64,000 nt of DNA. It comes from Hyphomicrobium sp. NDB2Meth4. Its GTDB lineage: Bacteria; Pseudomonadota; Alphaproteobacteria; Rhizobiales; Hyphomicrobiaceae. The stretch is from positions 548,501 to 612,500 of the forward strand of contig NZ_FPEJ01000001.1 in the NCBI RefSeq assembly GCF_900117445.1, written 5' to 3'. The position numbers and the translations under genes were made by a program. Below, piece by piece: positions 9,700 to 18,572 of the stretch (the first letter of the stretch is position 1; each line of letters opens with the position of its first letter). Below the pieces are notes generated by a model that ran no database searches, was not told where the DNA came from, and was given only the letters and a program-made list of their open reading frames with translations.

Positions 9700-12264
9700 A
9701 TGAATCTTGAAGCCCGGCTCGCCCAGACGACCGGCGGGGATCTTCTGACCGGCTACGCGCCGGCGAAAAGCGGCGGCTACGACGAGATGATCGACGCCGC
9801 CGGGAACGTGCGCCCGCATTGGCGCCCGTTTCTTGATGCGCTCGCCACCCTGCCATCATCCACGCAGACCGACCGCGCCGAGCAGCTCAATCGCCGCGTC
9901 CGCGAGATGGGCATCGCACACGACATTTTCGCTGACCCCGCTGCGCCGGGGAAACGCTGGGAGGTGGATCTCGTCCCACTGATCCTCGCCAGCAGCGAAT
10001 GGCACGCACTCCAAAAGGCCATCCTGCAGCGCACGCGCCTGCTCAACGCCATCCTCACCGACATCTACGGCGAGCAGCAGCTTCTTCGCGACGGCTTGAT
10101 ACCATCGGGCTTGGTCTTTTCCGATCCTGCATTCCTGTCACCTTGCAGCGGCATCCAGCCCGCCGCCGGCTATCTCCAGTTCTACGCTGTCGACCTCGCG
10201 CGCGAGCCAGACGGAAGCTGGCGCATCATCGACAATCACACAGAGACGCCAGCGGGTGTCGGCTATGCGCTTGCCAATCGCGTGGTGCACACGCAGGTCG
10301 CCGGCGATTTGTTCGACGCCTGCAACAGCCTGAGGCTCGCGCCCTTCTTTCAGAGCGTTCAAGCCGGCTTGACGGCGCTGACCGGCCGCCGCGATCCGCG
10401 CATCGCATTGCTCACCCCAGGCCCCCTGCATGACGACTATTTCAGCCACGCCTACCTCGCTCGCTACCTTGGCTACCTCCTCGTCGAAGGCGGCGACCTG
10501 CGCACGGCCGGCGACAACGTCTATCTAAAGACCCTGGAGGGCCTGCAGCGCGTCGACCTCATCGTGCGCTGCATCGAGGGCCGCACAGCCGATCCGCTCG
10601 AGCTTGACGCCGGTCGCTACGGCGGCCCTCCCGGCCTCGTGCAGGCCTGCCGCAAATCACCTCAACTCGTACGCAACTCCCTCGGCTCGGCGGTCGCTCA
10701 GAACCGCGGCCTGGCGCCTTATCTGCCCGCCATCTGCCGGAGACTGTTTCGCGAGGACCTGCTGCTAGCCGACACGCCGCGGCGCTGGCTCGGCGACGCC
10801 GCCAATCGGCGTCACGTCATCGCCAATCTCGACCGCATGGTCATCCGCTCGGCCCAGGAGGGCACAGGCCGCCCCGGCGGCGCACAATATGGCCAGCTCG
10901 GTTCCAGTCTCACCGAAGCGCAGCGCCACGCCCTCATCGAGGAGATAGAGCTGCATGGCGAGATGCTCGTTGCCGAGGAGCGCGTCGGCTTCGGCACAAT
11001 GCCGGCCTTCTCTTCGCGCGGCCTCACACCGCAACCCTTCGCCGTGCGCTTCTTCGTTGCCGCCACGTCCGAAGGCCTCACCGTCATGCCGGGCGGCCTT
11101 GCCATGGCCATCGTGCCCAACCTCGCCGTCGCGCTCAGCGCGCCGGAGCCGCGCACACACGACGTCTGGATCATTTCCGATGGCGAGGTGCCGCCGCACC
11201 AGAGCCTCTGGCAGAACAGGATCGAGACCGCCCGCGTACAGCGCTCACCACGTGTCATTCAAAGCCGCGTCGCCGACGACCTGTTCTGGCTCGGCCGCTA
11301 TGCCGAACGCGCCGACTGGATCATGCGCGTGTTGCGCAGCGCCCTGCAGCCGACCCGCGGCGACAGCGTCCCCGCGCTAGTGCAGCGTGCGGCCCGCGCC
11401 TGCCTTGATGCGCTGGCAACCGAGGAGCATGCCCCACCCGCGCACTACGAGGTGAATGACGCCGTCGCCATCGAAAGCGTGGCGCATGAACTCATTGCCT
11501 CGAAGGACGGACGCCACACCCTCGACGACACGCTCGACAAGCTCTACCGCGTTGCCAATCTCACGCGCGACCGCCTCTCCCTCGAAGCATTTCGCGTCCT
11601 CAATCACTTCCGCCCCGGCACCGACTGGCGCCGCGCCATCGTCGACTGCCCGCCCGACGCACTGCTGGATCTCATTGAGGACGGGCTCGGCTGGCTCGCG
11701 GCCTTCAACGGCCTCTTCCACGAAAATATGACGCGCAACAAGGGCTGGTCATTCCTCGACATGGGCCGACGCATCGAGCGCGCCGGCAATCTGAGTGAGG
11801 CGGTTCTCTGGCTCTTCAGCAAGCCGATGCCGCAAGAGGAAGAATCCGGCCGGCTTCTCTATCTGCTCGAAGTCGCCGACAGCTTCATCACGTACCGCTC
11901 GCGCTACCGCCTCGATCCGATGCTGGCGCTGGTCCTCGACCTGCTGCTGCTCGATGAAACCAACCCGCGAAGCCTCGCCTATCAACTCGCCAGCATTTCC
12001 CAGCACCTCGGCAGCCTGCCGCAGGCCCAGGCGAGCACCAACCTCACCGACGAGCGCCGTCTCATCCTTTCGATGCTGTCGTCCGTGCGCCACCTCGATG
12101 TCGAGGCCCTGGCTAAAGATGCAACCCGCTCCGACCTGCAAGGCGCTCTTCGCAAGCAGCTTCGTCTGCTGCCGCAGCTCACAACGGCGATCGAGCGGCA
12201 CTACTTCAGCCTTCTCGAAGATCAGCCGCATCGCGTGCACACTCGCTTGGAACCCAAGCCATGA
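9700..12264 (+). CDS. Circularly permuted ATP-grasp protein fused to alpha-E domain
   Basis: 854 residues. The first ~490 residues match the circularly permuted type 2 ATP-grasp family (DEMIDAAGNVRPHWRPFLD near the start; EPDGSWRIIDNHTETPAGVGYALANR; TPGPLHDDYFSHAYLARYLGYLLVEGGDL), proteins predicted to ligate amino or carboxyl groups at ATP cost. From about residue 520 (RVADDLFWLGRYAERADWIMRVLRSAL) to the end is the all-helical alpha-E domain, whose function is unknown. In many genomes these are two separate genes; here they are one polypeptide. The stop overlaps the next start by 4 bp (ATGA), so the two are translationally coupled. No export signal; cytoplasmic. Confidence 0.92.
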   Translation: MNLEARLAQTTGGDLLTGYAPAKSGGYDEMIDAAGNVRPHWRPFLDALATLPSSTQTDRAEQLNRRVREMGIAHDIFADPAAPGKRWEVDLVPLILASSEWHALQKAILQRTRLLNAILTDIYGEQQLLRDGLIPSGLVFSDPAFLSPCSGIQPAAGYLQFYAVDLAREPDGSWRIIDNHTETPAGVGYALANRVVHTQVAGDLFDACNSLRLAPFFQSVQAGLTALTGRRDPRIALLTPGPLHDDYFSHAYLARYLGYLLVEGGDLRTAGDNVYLKTLEGLQRVDLIVRCIEGRTADPLELDAGRYGGPPGLVQACRKSPQLVRNSLGSAVAQNRGLAPYLPAICRRLFREDLLLADTPRRWLGDAANRRHVIANLDRMVIRSAQEGTGRPGGAQYGQLGSSLTEAQRHALIEEIELHGEMLVAEERVGFGTMPAFSSRGLTPQPFAVRFFVAATSEGLTVMPGGLAMAIVPNLAVALSAPEPRTHDVWIISDGEVPPHQSLWQNRIETARVQRSPRVIQSRVADDLFWLGRYAERADWIMRVLRSALQPTRGDSVPALVQRAARACLDALATEEHAPPAHYEVNDAVAIESVAHELIASKDGRHTLDDTLDKLYRVANLTRDRLSLEAFRVLNHFRPGTDWRRAIVDCPPDALLDLIEDGLGWLAAFNGLFHENMTRNKGWSFLDMGRRIERAGNLSEAVLWLFSKPMPQEEESGRLLYLLEVADSFITYRSRYRLDPMLALVLDLLLLDETNPRSLAYQLASISQHLGSLPQAQASTNLTDERRLILSMLSSVRHLDVEALAKDATRSDLQGALRKQLRLLPQLTTAIERHYFSLLEDQPHRVHTRLEPKP

Positions 12265-13136
12265 TCTACGATGTCAATCATCGCACCGTGTACCGCTACT
12301 CGAGCCCCGTGGTGCAGAGTCAGCACATCGTCCACATGTCGCCGCGCGCCGTCCCGCGCCAGCGCATCAAGGGGCATACGCTCGTCATCGAACCGGCGCC
12401 GACCATCCGCACCGAGCGCACGGACTACTTCGGCAACCGCGTCGTTATGTTCGATATCGAGCAGGACCATAAAGAGCTCATCGTTCAGGCCCGCAGCACC
12501 ATTTCGGTGACGCCAGCCGGACCCATCGATCTCGCAGCCTCCGCACCGTGGGAGGAGGTCGTCCATCGCATTGCCGACCCGAAGGCCCACACGGATGTGG
12601 AGGTGGGATGCTATTCCTGCGCCTCACGGAACACGCGACCGACACGCGACATCGCAGCTTACGCGCGCCAGTCGTTCCCCCCCGGCCGCCCGGTTCTCTC
12701 CGGCGCATGGAGCTTGATCGAGCGCATCTATTCCGAATTCACCTTCGACTCCACCGCGACCGACGTTTCAACACCGGTCACGCAAGTGCTGAAGCAGCGC
12801 CGCGGCGTATGCCAGGACTTCTCCCACCTGGCGCTCGCCTGCCTGCGCTCGCTCCGCCTCTCAGCGCGCTACGTCAGTGGCTACATCCTCACCCATCCAC
12901 CGCCTGGAATGCCGCGCCTCGCCGGCGCCGACGCCTCGCACGCCTGGATCTCCATCTGGTCGCCCGAATTCGGCTGGGTTGATTTCGATCCCACCAATGG
13001 CCTCATCCCCAAGGACGAGCACATCACCATCGCCTACGGCCGCGACTATGACGATGTCAGTCCGATCAGCGGCATCCTGCTCGGCGGCAATGAGCACGCT
13101 GTCGTGGTAGGCGTCGACGTGGTCCCCATCAGCTGA
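12261..13136 (+). CDS. Transglutaminase family protein
   Basis: 291 residues, start ATG overlapping the preceding stop (ATGA). An N-terminal beta domain (MIYDVNHRTVYRYSSPVVQSQHIVHMSPR) is followed by a transglutaminase core with Cys184 (RRGVCQDFSHLAL), His228 (DASHAWISIW) and Asp243 (VDFDPTNG), a complete thiol triad. It is a second, smaller paralogue of the first gene of the cluster. Such proteins may act as peptidases or amidases rather than crosslinkers, which would give the cluster both a bond-forming (ATP-grasp) and bond-breaking activity. Last gene of the unit: the next gene is convergent, 16 bp away. Confidence 0.92.
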   Translation: MIYDVNHRTVYRYSSPVVQSQHIVHMSPRAVPRQRIKGHTLVIEPAPTIRTERTDYFGNRVVMFDIEQDHKELIVQARSTISVTPAGPIDLAASAPWEEVVHRIADPKAHTDVEVGCYSCASRNTRPTRDIAAYARQSFPPGRPVLSGAWSLIERIYSEFTFDSTATDVSTPVTQVLKQRRGVCQDFSHLALACLRSLRLSARYVSGYILTHPPPGMPRLAGADASHAWISIWSPEFGWVDFDPTNGLIPKDEHITIAYGRDYDDVSPISGILLGGNEHAVVVGVDVVPIS

Positions 13137-13152
13137 CTGCACGCGCAACACA

Positions 13153-14286
13153 TCATCCCTGTGCCGCCGCCATCGTCCCGCGAAAGCGCCAGCCCGCGAC
13201 CAGAAACAGCACGACACCGATGACGGTCATCGCCGCCAATTGCGGCCACACCACATCGAGCCCCGCGCCGCGATACAGCACCGCCTGCGAAAAGCTCGTG
13301 AAGTGCGTCGATGGTGCGATCTGCATGATGTAGCGCAGCGCATCGGGCATCGACTCCTGCGGCGTGACACCGCCCGATAGCATGTTCATCACCACGAAGA
13401 ACGGAATCGCCAACAGCCCGAACTGCGGCATCGACCGCGCGAACGTCGCAAGCGCAATGCCGAGCGAGCACATCGCGAATAGAAAGATCGCTGCACCGAA
13501 AATGAACAGCGTGATCGACCCGTTGATCGTCACGCCGAGCATCCCCTTCACTACCAGCGTAATCGAAAGCAGCGCCGCCGCGACAATGACGAGCCCGCTC
13601 GCCCAGATCTTCGACAGCATGATCTCCGCCGGCGTCACCGGCATCACCAGCAGATGCTCGATCGTCCCGTGCTCGCGCTCGCGGATCACCGCCGCACCCG
13701 ACAGGATCAACGAAAGCATCGTAATATTGCTGACGATCTGCATCACCGCCATGAACCAGCTCGACTCGAGGTTCGGATTGAACTTCGAGCGCACCGATAG
13801 CTTCACGGGCAGCGACGATCCCTCCTCGCTGCGGCTGACATAGTCGGCCAGCTCGTTCTGCAGGATGTTCGTCACGTAAAGCGTGCCGTTGCCAGCGAGT
13901 GTCATCGCCGTGGCGTCGACGTTGAGCTGCAACGTTGGCCTGCGCCCCGCAACAACGTCTGCCTGAAAGCGCACGGGGATCACCAGCACGAACGAATACG
14001 TCCCGGCATCCATCGCAGCATCGATATCCTTTACCGAGGGCAGCACCGCAGCCGGCTTGAAATACGGCGGAATGAATGCATCGCGAATACGCCGTGACAG
14101 ATCCGACCCGTCCTCATCGACGACGGCGATCGACGCATTTCGCACCTCGGTCCGCACGCCCGTTGCCACCGTGTAAATCGCCAGCGTGAAGGTATAGAGG
14201 ATGAGCAGCACCAGCACCGGATCATGCCGGAGACTGTAAAGCTCCTTGATGCCAAGCCGATAGACATGTTCCAGCGAGCGCTTCAC
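13153..14286 (-). CDS. yhhJ: ABC-2 type transporter permease (YhhJ-like)
   Basis: 377 residues with an N-terminal membrane anchor, a large extracytoplasmic domain (about 45-175) and five to six C-terminal membrane segments, the layout of ABC-2 membrane subunits such as YhhJ/YbhR. The motif REREHGTIEHLLVMPVTPAEIMLSKIW after the second membrane helix is typical. The start is GTG at 14286, directly abutting the TGA of the upstream ATPase gene, so coupled translation is expected. Third gene of a yhiI-rbbA-yhhJ type operon; substrate unknown. Confidence 0.9.
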   Translation of the reverse strand: MKRSLEHVYRLGIKELYSLRHDPVLVLLILYTFTLAIYTVATGVRTEVRNASIAVVDEDGSDLSRRIRDAFIPPYFKPAAVLPSVKDIDAAMDAGTYSFVLVIPVRFQADVVAGRRPTLQLNVDATAMTLAGNGTLYVTNILQNELADYVSRSEEGSSLPVKLSVRSKFNPNLESSWFMAVMQIVSNITMLSLILSGAAVIREREHGTIEHLLVMPVTPAEIMLSKIWASGLVIVAAALLSITLVVKGMLGVTINGSITLFIFGAAIFLFAMCSLGIALATFARSMPQFGLLAIPFFVVMNMLSGGVTPQESMPDALRYIMQIAPSTHFTSFSQAVLYRGAGLDVVWPQLAAMTVIGVVLFLVAGWRFRGTMAAAQG

Positions 14287-17040
14287 TCAAGCCTCCTGCT
14301 TCCGCAGCAGCAGCACCGCCGCCGTCAGGAACACGGCGCAGAACAGCGCCAGCACGAGATGATTGCGATAAAGCTCCGCGAAGCCCAGCCCCTTGTTGAA
14401 CACACCCGAGCTGATGCGCTGGAAATAGAGGGCCGGAAACAGCGTGCCGATCACCTTCGCGTTCCCCTCCAGCGCCGACACCGGATACATCATGCCGGAG
14501 AAGTTCACTGTCGGCACCATGACGATGATGGCCGAACCAAAGATCGCAGCGATCTGCGAGCGCACGAACGTCGAGATGACGAGACCGAACGCCGTCGCGG
14601 CCCCCGCGAGCAGCAACGCACCCGTCGCCAGCGCCAGCAGGCTGCCTTTAACCGCCACGCCGAACACGAACACGATGATCGCGGTCAGTACCGCAAAGCT
14701 GACCATGCCGATCCCAATGTAGGGTAGCTGCTTGCCGAGCAGGAATTCCAGTTTGCTCACCGGCGCGGCGTAGAGGTTGATGATCGACCCCATTTCCTTT
14801 TCGCGCACGATCCCGAGCGCCGTGAGCATCGTGCAGAACATCAGCATCAGCATCATCAAGACGCCCGGCGAGATCGCGTAGATGCTGAGAAAAGCCTGAT
14901 TATATCTGAAGCGCACCTCGACATCGGCCGGACTTAGATTGGGCACCGACCCTGTCTCACGCCGCGACAGATCCTCTAGATAATTGTTGATCACGCCCTG
15001 CACGTAACCGCGCGCCGTCTCCGCCCTGAAAGTGTCCGACCCATCGAGCCAGACACCGATTTCCGGCGTGTACCCGCGCAGCAGGTTGCGTCCGAACTCA
15101 GGCGGCACGCCGATCGCCACCTTGATGTCGCCAGAACGCAGGCGCGCATCGATGTCCGCCTCGCTCGTCAGCTTCTTTTGCTCGCTGAAATAGCGCGACG
15201 CAGAAAAAGCCTCCCCCAGAATCGCACTTTCCTGCGACTGATCGCGGTCGAGGACGGCATAGCGCACATTCTCCAGATCAAATGAGATGCCGTACGCCAT
15301 CGTCAGCAGCAGCACCACCGGCCCGATGATTGCGAACGCAATGCGGATCGGATCGCGGATCAGCTCCAGCGTCTCGCGCCGCGCAAATGCCCATATGCGT
15401 GCCAGCCTTACCTTCAGGCCTAATGGGTCACCTTTCGTCTCGGGCTCAGGCTCGGGTTGCGCCAGGGCCTTTTCTGCCGCGGCATCTTCCGCGTCCTGCC
15501 TGCCGTCCGCCTCTTCCAGATAGTCGATGAACGCATCGCTCAGCGTCGCCGCGCCGCGTGCTTCCCGCAACGCATCCGGCTCCCCCATCGCCAGAATGCG
15601 CCCTGCATGCATCAGCGAGATGCGATCACAGCGTTCTGCCTCATTGATGAAGTGCGTCGAGATAAAGATCGTCACCCCATCCTTGCGCGACAGCTCGATC
15701 AGCAGCTCCCAGAAGCTGTCTCGCGCCACCGGATCGACGCCCGATGTCGGCTCATCGAGAATGAGCATATCGGGCCTGTGAATCACCGCGACCGCCAGCT
15801 GAAGTCGCTGCCGCATGCCGAGCGAAAGCGCGTCAGGCATCGCGTCGGCCACATCACCGAGGCCAAACCTCACCAGCATCTCGTCGACGCGCGGCTGCAC
15901 CGCATCCGCAGGCACCTGGAACAGGCGCGCATGCAGCTCTAGGTTTTGCCGCACCGATAGCTCGCTGTAGAGCGAGAACGATTGCGACATATACCCAACG
16001 CGCCGCCGCGTATCTATGTCCTGCGCGTTGATTGGCTTCCCGAACAGCGACGCCGAACCCGACGTCGGCGGCAACAGCCCGGTCAACATCTTCATCGTCG
16101 TCGACTTGCCGCAGCCGTTCGAGCCGAGAAACCCGAAAATCTCGCCCCGTTCGATACTGATCGTCACTCGATCAACCGCAGTGAAGTCGCCGAACTTCTT
16201 CGTCAGGTCATTCGCCTCGATGGCGAGCGCCCCGTCGTGGTGCACACGCGGCGGCACGTGCAGTTTGCGATGGCCGATGCGCTTTTCTTCCGGCAGCAGC
16301 GCGACGAACGCCTCCTCCAGCGTGTCGCATCCCGCCAATTGCTTCAGCTCGCTCGCCGTTCCAGTTGCGATCACGCGGCCATCGTCCATCGCGATCAGCG
16401 ATTGGAACCCTTCCGCTTCCTCCATGTACGCCGTCGCGGTCAGCACGCTCATGCCCTTGCGGCGCGCGCGGATACGCTCGATCAACTCCCAGAACCGTTT
16501 GCGCGACAGCGGATCGACGCCCGTAGTCGGCTCATCCAGCACCAATAGGTCGGGGTCGTGGATCAGCGCGCAGCACAGCGCCAGCTTTTGCTTCATGCCG
16601 CCCGACAGCTTGCCCGCCGGCCGGTTTGCGAATTTCTCCAGCTGCGTTGATTGCAACAGGTCGACGATGCGCCAGCGTCGCTCCTCCTCGCTCTGCGCGA
16701 ACAGCCGCCCGAAAAAATCGACGTTCTCGTACACCGACAGCGTCGGATAGAGATTGCGGCCCAAGCCCTGCGGCATGTAGGCGATGCGGGCGCATACGCC
16801 ATCCCTATGCGCGGCGATCGCCATGTCGCCACCCAGCGCCGTCACGCGACCCGTCTGCACTTTGCGCACGCCGGCAATCAGCGCCTGCACCGTCGACTTG
16901 CCGACGCCGTCCGGGCCAATGAGGCCGACCATCCGGCCGGCCGGAATGACGAGGGACACATCGTCGAGAGCCAGCGTCTGGCCGTAGCGATGCGTCACGC
17001 CCTTGAGTTCGGCAACGGCGTGATCGCCATCGGTCATCAC
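14287..17040 (-). CDS. rbbA: RbbA-like protein: two ABC ATPase domains fused to an ABC-2 permease
   Basis: 917 residues, close to the ~911 of E. coli RbbA. First nucleotide-binding domain: Walker A GPDGVGKST (about 42-50), signature LSGGMKQKLAL, Walker B LLVLDEPTTGVDP. Second: Walker A GSNGCGKST (about 305-313), a variant signature LSLGMRQRLQL, Walker B LILDEPTSGVDP. After an acidic linker (EEADGRQDAEDAAAEKALAQPEPEPETK) there is an ABC-2 permease with six hydrophobic segments. E. coli RbbA was described as a ribosome-associated ATPase, but the operon with an HlyD protein and YhhJ argues for an exporter. The stop is contiguous with the yhhJ start; the fusion protein gene lies 16 bp upstream. 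Confidence 0.92.
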   Translation of the reverse strand: MMTDGDHAVAELKGVTHRYGQTLALDDVSLVIPAGRMVGLIGPDGVGKSTVQALIAGVRKVQTGRVTALGGDMAIAAHRDGVCARIAYMPQGLGRNLYPTLSVYENVDFFGRLFAQSEEERRWRIVDLLQSTQLEKFANRPAGKLSGGMKQKLALCCALIHDPDLLVLDEPTTGVDPLSRKRFWELIERIRARRKGMSVLTATAYMEEAEGFQSLIAMDDGRVIATGTASELKQLAGCDTLEEAFVALLPEEKRIGHRKLHVPPRVHHDGALAIEANDLTKKFGDFTAVDRVTISIERGEIFGFLGSNGCGKSTTMKMLTGLLPPTSGSASLFGKPINAQDIDTRRRVGYMSQSFSLYSELSVRQNLELHARLFQVPADAVQPRVDEMLVRFGLGDVADAMPDALSLGMRQRLQLAVAVIHRPDMLILDEPTSGVDPVARDSFWELLIELSRKDGVTIFISTHFINEAERCDRISLMHAGRILAMGEPDALREARGAATLSDAFIDYLEEADGRQDAEDAAAEKALAQPEPEPETKGDPLGLKVRLARIWAFARRETLELIRDPIRIAFAIIGPVVLLLTMAYGISFDLENVRYAVLDRDQSQESAILGEAFSASRYFSEQKKLTSEADIDARLRSGDIKVAIGVPPEFGRNLLRGYTPEIGVWLDGSDTFRAETARGYVQGVINNYLEDLSRRETGSVPNLSPADVEVRFRYNQAFLSIYAISPGVLMMLMLMFCTMLTALGIVREKEMGSIINLYAAPVSKLEFLLGKQLPYIGIGMVSFAVLTAIIVFVFGVAVKGSLLALATGALLLAGAATAFGLVISTFVRSQIAAIFGSAIIVMVPTVNFSGMMYPVSALEGNAKVIGTLFPALYFQRISSGVFNKGLGFAELYRNHLVLALFCAVFLTAAVLLLRKQEA

Positions 17041-17056
17041 AAAGGGTCTCGCAGCT

Positions 17057-18076
17057 TCAAGGGAGCGCTACGGTCAGGTTGTCGGGCCACTGCACGCTGG
17101 GCGACAGGCGAATATAGGCAACACCCGGCACGCCCGTCTTCACCAGGGCGCTGTACTTTTCCAGAACGTCGGCTGGCAGCTGAACCTTCACGCGGAACAT
17201 CAGTTTCTCGCGCTCGCTCTGCGTCTCGACGTACTTGGGCGTGAACTGCGCTTCCGTCGCCACGAACGAGATGTAGCCAGGCACGACATACTGAGGCGCG
17301 GCGTCGAAGATGATGCGCGCTTCCGCCCCGATGGCCAGCCGCCCTGCTTCGCTCGTTGGCAGGAACACCGTCATATAAACGTCCGTCACGTCCAGCAGCG
17401 TCAGCACCTTGCCGCCGGCCGCCAACACCTCGCCCGGCAGCGCCAGCCTATATTGCACACGCCCCGAACGCGGCGCGGTCAGGATGCTGTCATCGAGATA
17501 CGTCTGGATGCGGGCCACCCGCGCCGTCGCCGACTCGATAGCCGCCTTGGCGACGTCTATCTGCGCGTGCGCACTGTTGACGGCAGCATCCGCCGAAATC
17601 TTCGCCGACGTCCGCTGCTCGACGACTTCGTTCGGCGTATAGCCCTTCTGCGCGAGCTTCTGTGACCGCTCCAGTTCCTGTTTCGCCAGCGTCAGCTCGC
17701 TGTTGCGCTGAGCCAAGAGCGCGATGGCCTGGTCGAGCTGCCGCTCCGCCTGCCGCGCCTCCGCCTTGGCGTCGTTCATCTGTGCCTCGAGCTCGGCTGT
17801 GTCCATCACCGCCAGCGTCTGCCCCTTCTTGACGCTATCGCCCTCTTTGACCAGCACCTCTTTGAGGCGCCCCGCGAGCTTCGTCGCGACGTCCACCCGC
17901 TCCGCCTCGATGCGCCCGTTAGCCTTCGCGATCCCCGCCGGAAGGGCGGGCGTCGAGAATTTGCGCCACGCCAGATAGCCGCCCATGGCCACGACGATTG
18001 CCGCGAGCGCGACAAGAACGATCATCTTCGCTGTGGGCCGAGACGAGGACGCAGTCTGGGTCTGCTGGCCGGGCAT
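17057..18076 (-). CDS. HlyD family periplasmic adaptor (YhiI-like)
   Basis: Start ATG 18076 is supported by GGAAAG 6 nt upstream; an earlier in-frame start at 18139 lacks this. The 339-residue product has one N-terminal transmembrane helix (about 17-38), then a biotinyl-lipoyl-like half-motif (GRIEAERVDVATKLAGRLKEVLVKEGDSVKKGQTLAVMD), a long alpha-helical hairpin (about 100-190) and a beta-barrel domain, the order of membrane fusion proteins. It should link the RbbA/YhhJ inner-membrane exporter to an outer-membrane channel encoded elsewhere. First gene of the three-gene operon. Confidence 0.9.
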   Translation of the reverse strand: MPGQQTQTASSSRPTAKMIVLVALAAIVVAMGGYLAWRKFSTPALPAGIAKANGRIEAERVDVATKLAGRLKEVLVKEGDSVKKGQTLAVMDTAELEAQMNDAKAEARQAERQLDQAIALLAQRNSELTLAKQELERSQKLAQKGYTPNEVVEQRTSAKISADAAVNSAHAQIDVAKAAIESATARVARIQTYLDDSILTAPRSGRVQYRLALPGEVLAAGGKVLTLLDVTDVYMTVFLPTSEAGRLAIGAEARIIFDAAPQYVVPGYISFVATEAQFTPKYVETQSEREKLMFRVKVQLPADVLEKYSALVKTGVPGVAYIRLSPSVQWPDNLTVALP

Positions 18077-18572
18077 CAAGGCTTTCCACTGTATCGGTTG
18101 GCGCAACAGGAGGTTCAGCATGTCCGTGCAGATCCGCAAGGGGGTTTATTGCACTGCACGATGCACGCATCCCTAACGCATAAGTTTGATTTCGCTCAAG
18201 CAGAGGAGACACAACCGAACCCTGCCCCGATGCTTGCGCCGTATGGCCGGCAGCGCAGCTTTGGCGCAAAGCGAGGGCCACAGGCTGCGATTGATCCGGT
18301 AGGAAGCTTACCATGAAAGCTGCCACCGTTATGGACACGTTTGCGCGTAGCGCTCGACGGGTCCCTCAACGATACTGTCGGCCGATGATCGGATCGACTT
18401 CATCTCTCAGACGCGCAACACAATCTCCCCCATCGAACAAACCGGCGAAAGCTGCAACAGCCGCGCGGCGATGCCCTCTAGCCTTCGCCACGCGACCAGA
18501 GACTTAAGCGCACCTTAAGGTTGGGCTGGTGTCTCGCGCACAGCCCCCCGTCCGCCAGCCCCCCGAGGATCG
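18077..18572. other. Non-coding stretch upstream of divergent genes
   Basis: About 500 bp between two divergently transcribed genes. A 64-codon open frame at 18313-18507 has an AGGAAG-like site but a low-complexity composition and no recognisable family, so I do not call it. The only structured signal I see is a CTTAAG pair near 18510, listed separately. Confidence 0.5.
18503..18519. promoter_or_regulatory. Possible tandem operator: two CTTAAG sites 11 bp apart
   Basis: CTTAAG occurs at 18503-18508 and 18514-18519, a one-helical-turn direct repeat, 54 bp before the DsbA-like gene start. This spacing is used by OmpR/PhoB-class response regulators. It could be chance. Confidence 0.25.

Noticed and set aside
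18313-18507. 64-codon frame with an AGGAAG-like site
   Set aside because: Ala/Arg/Pro-rich composition with no recognised family; insufficient support.
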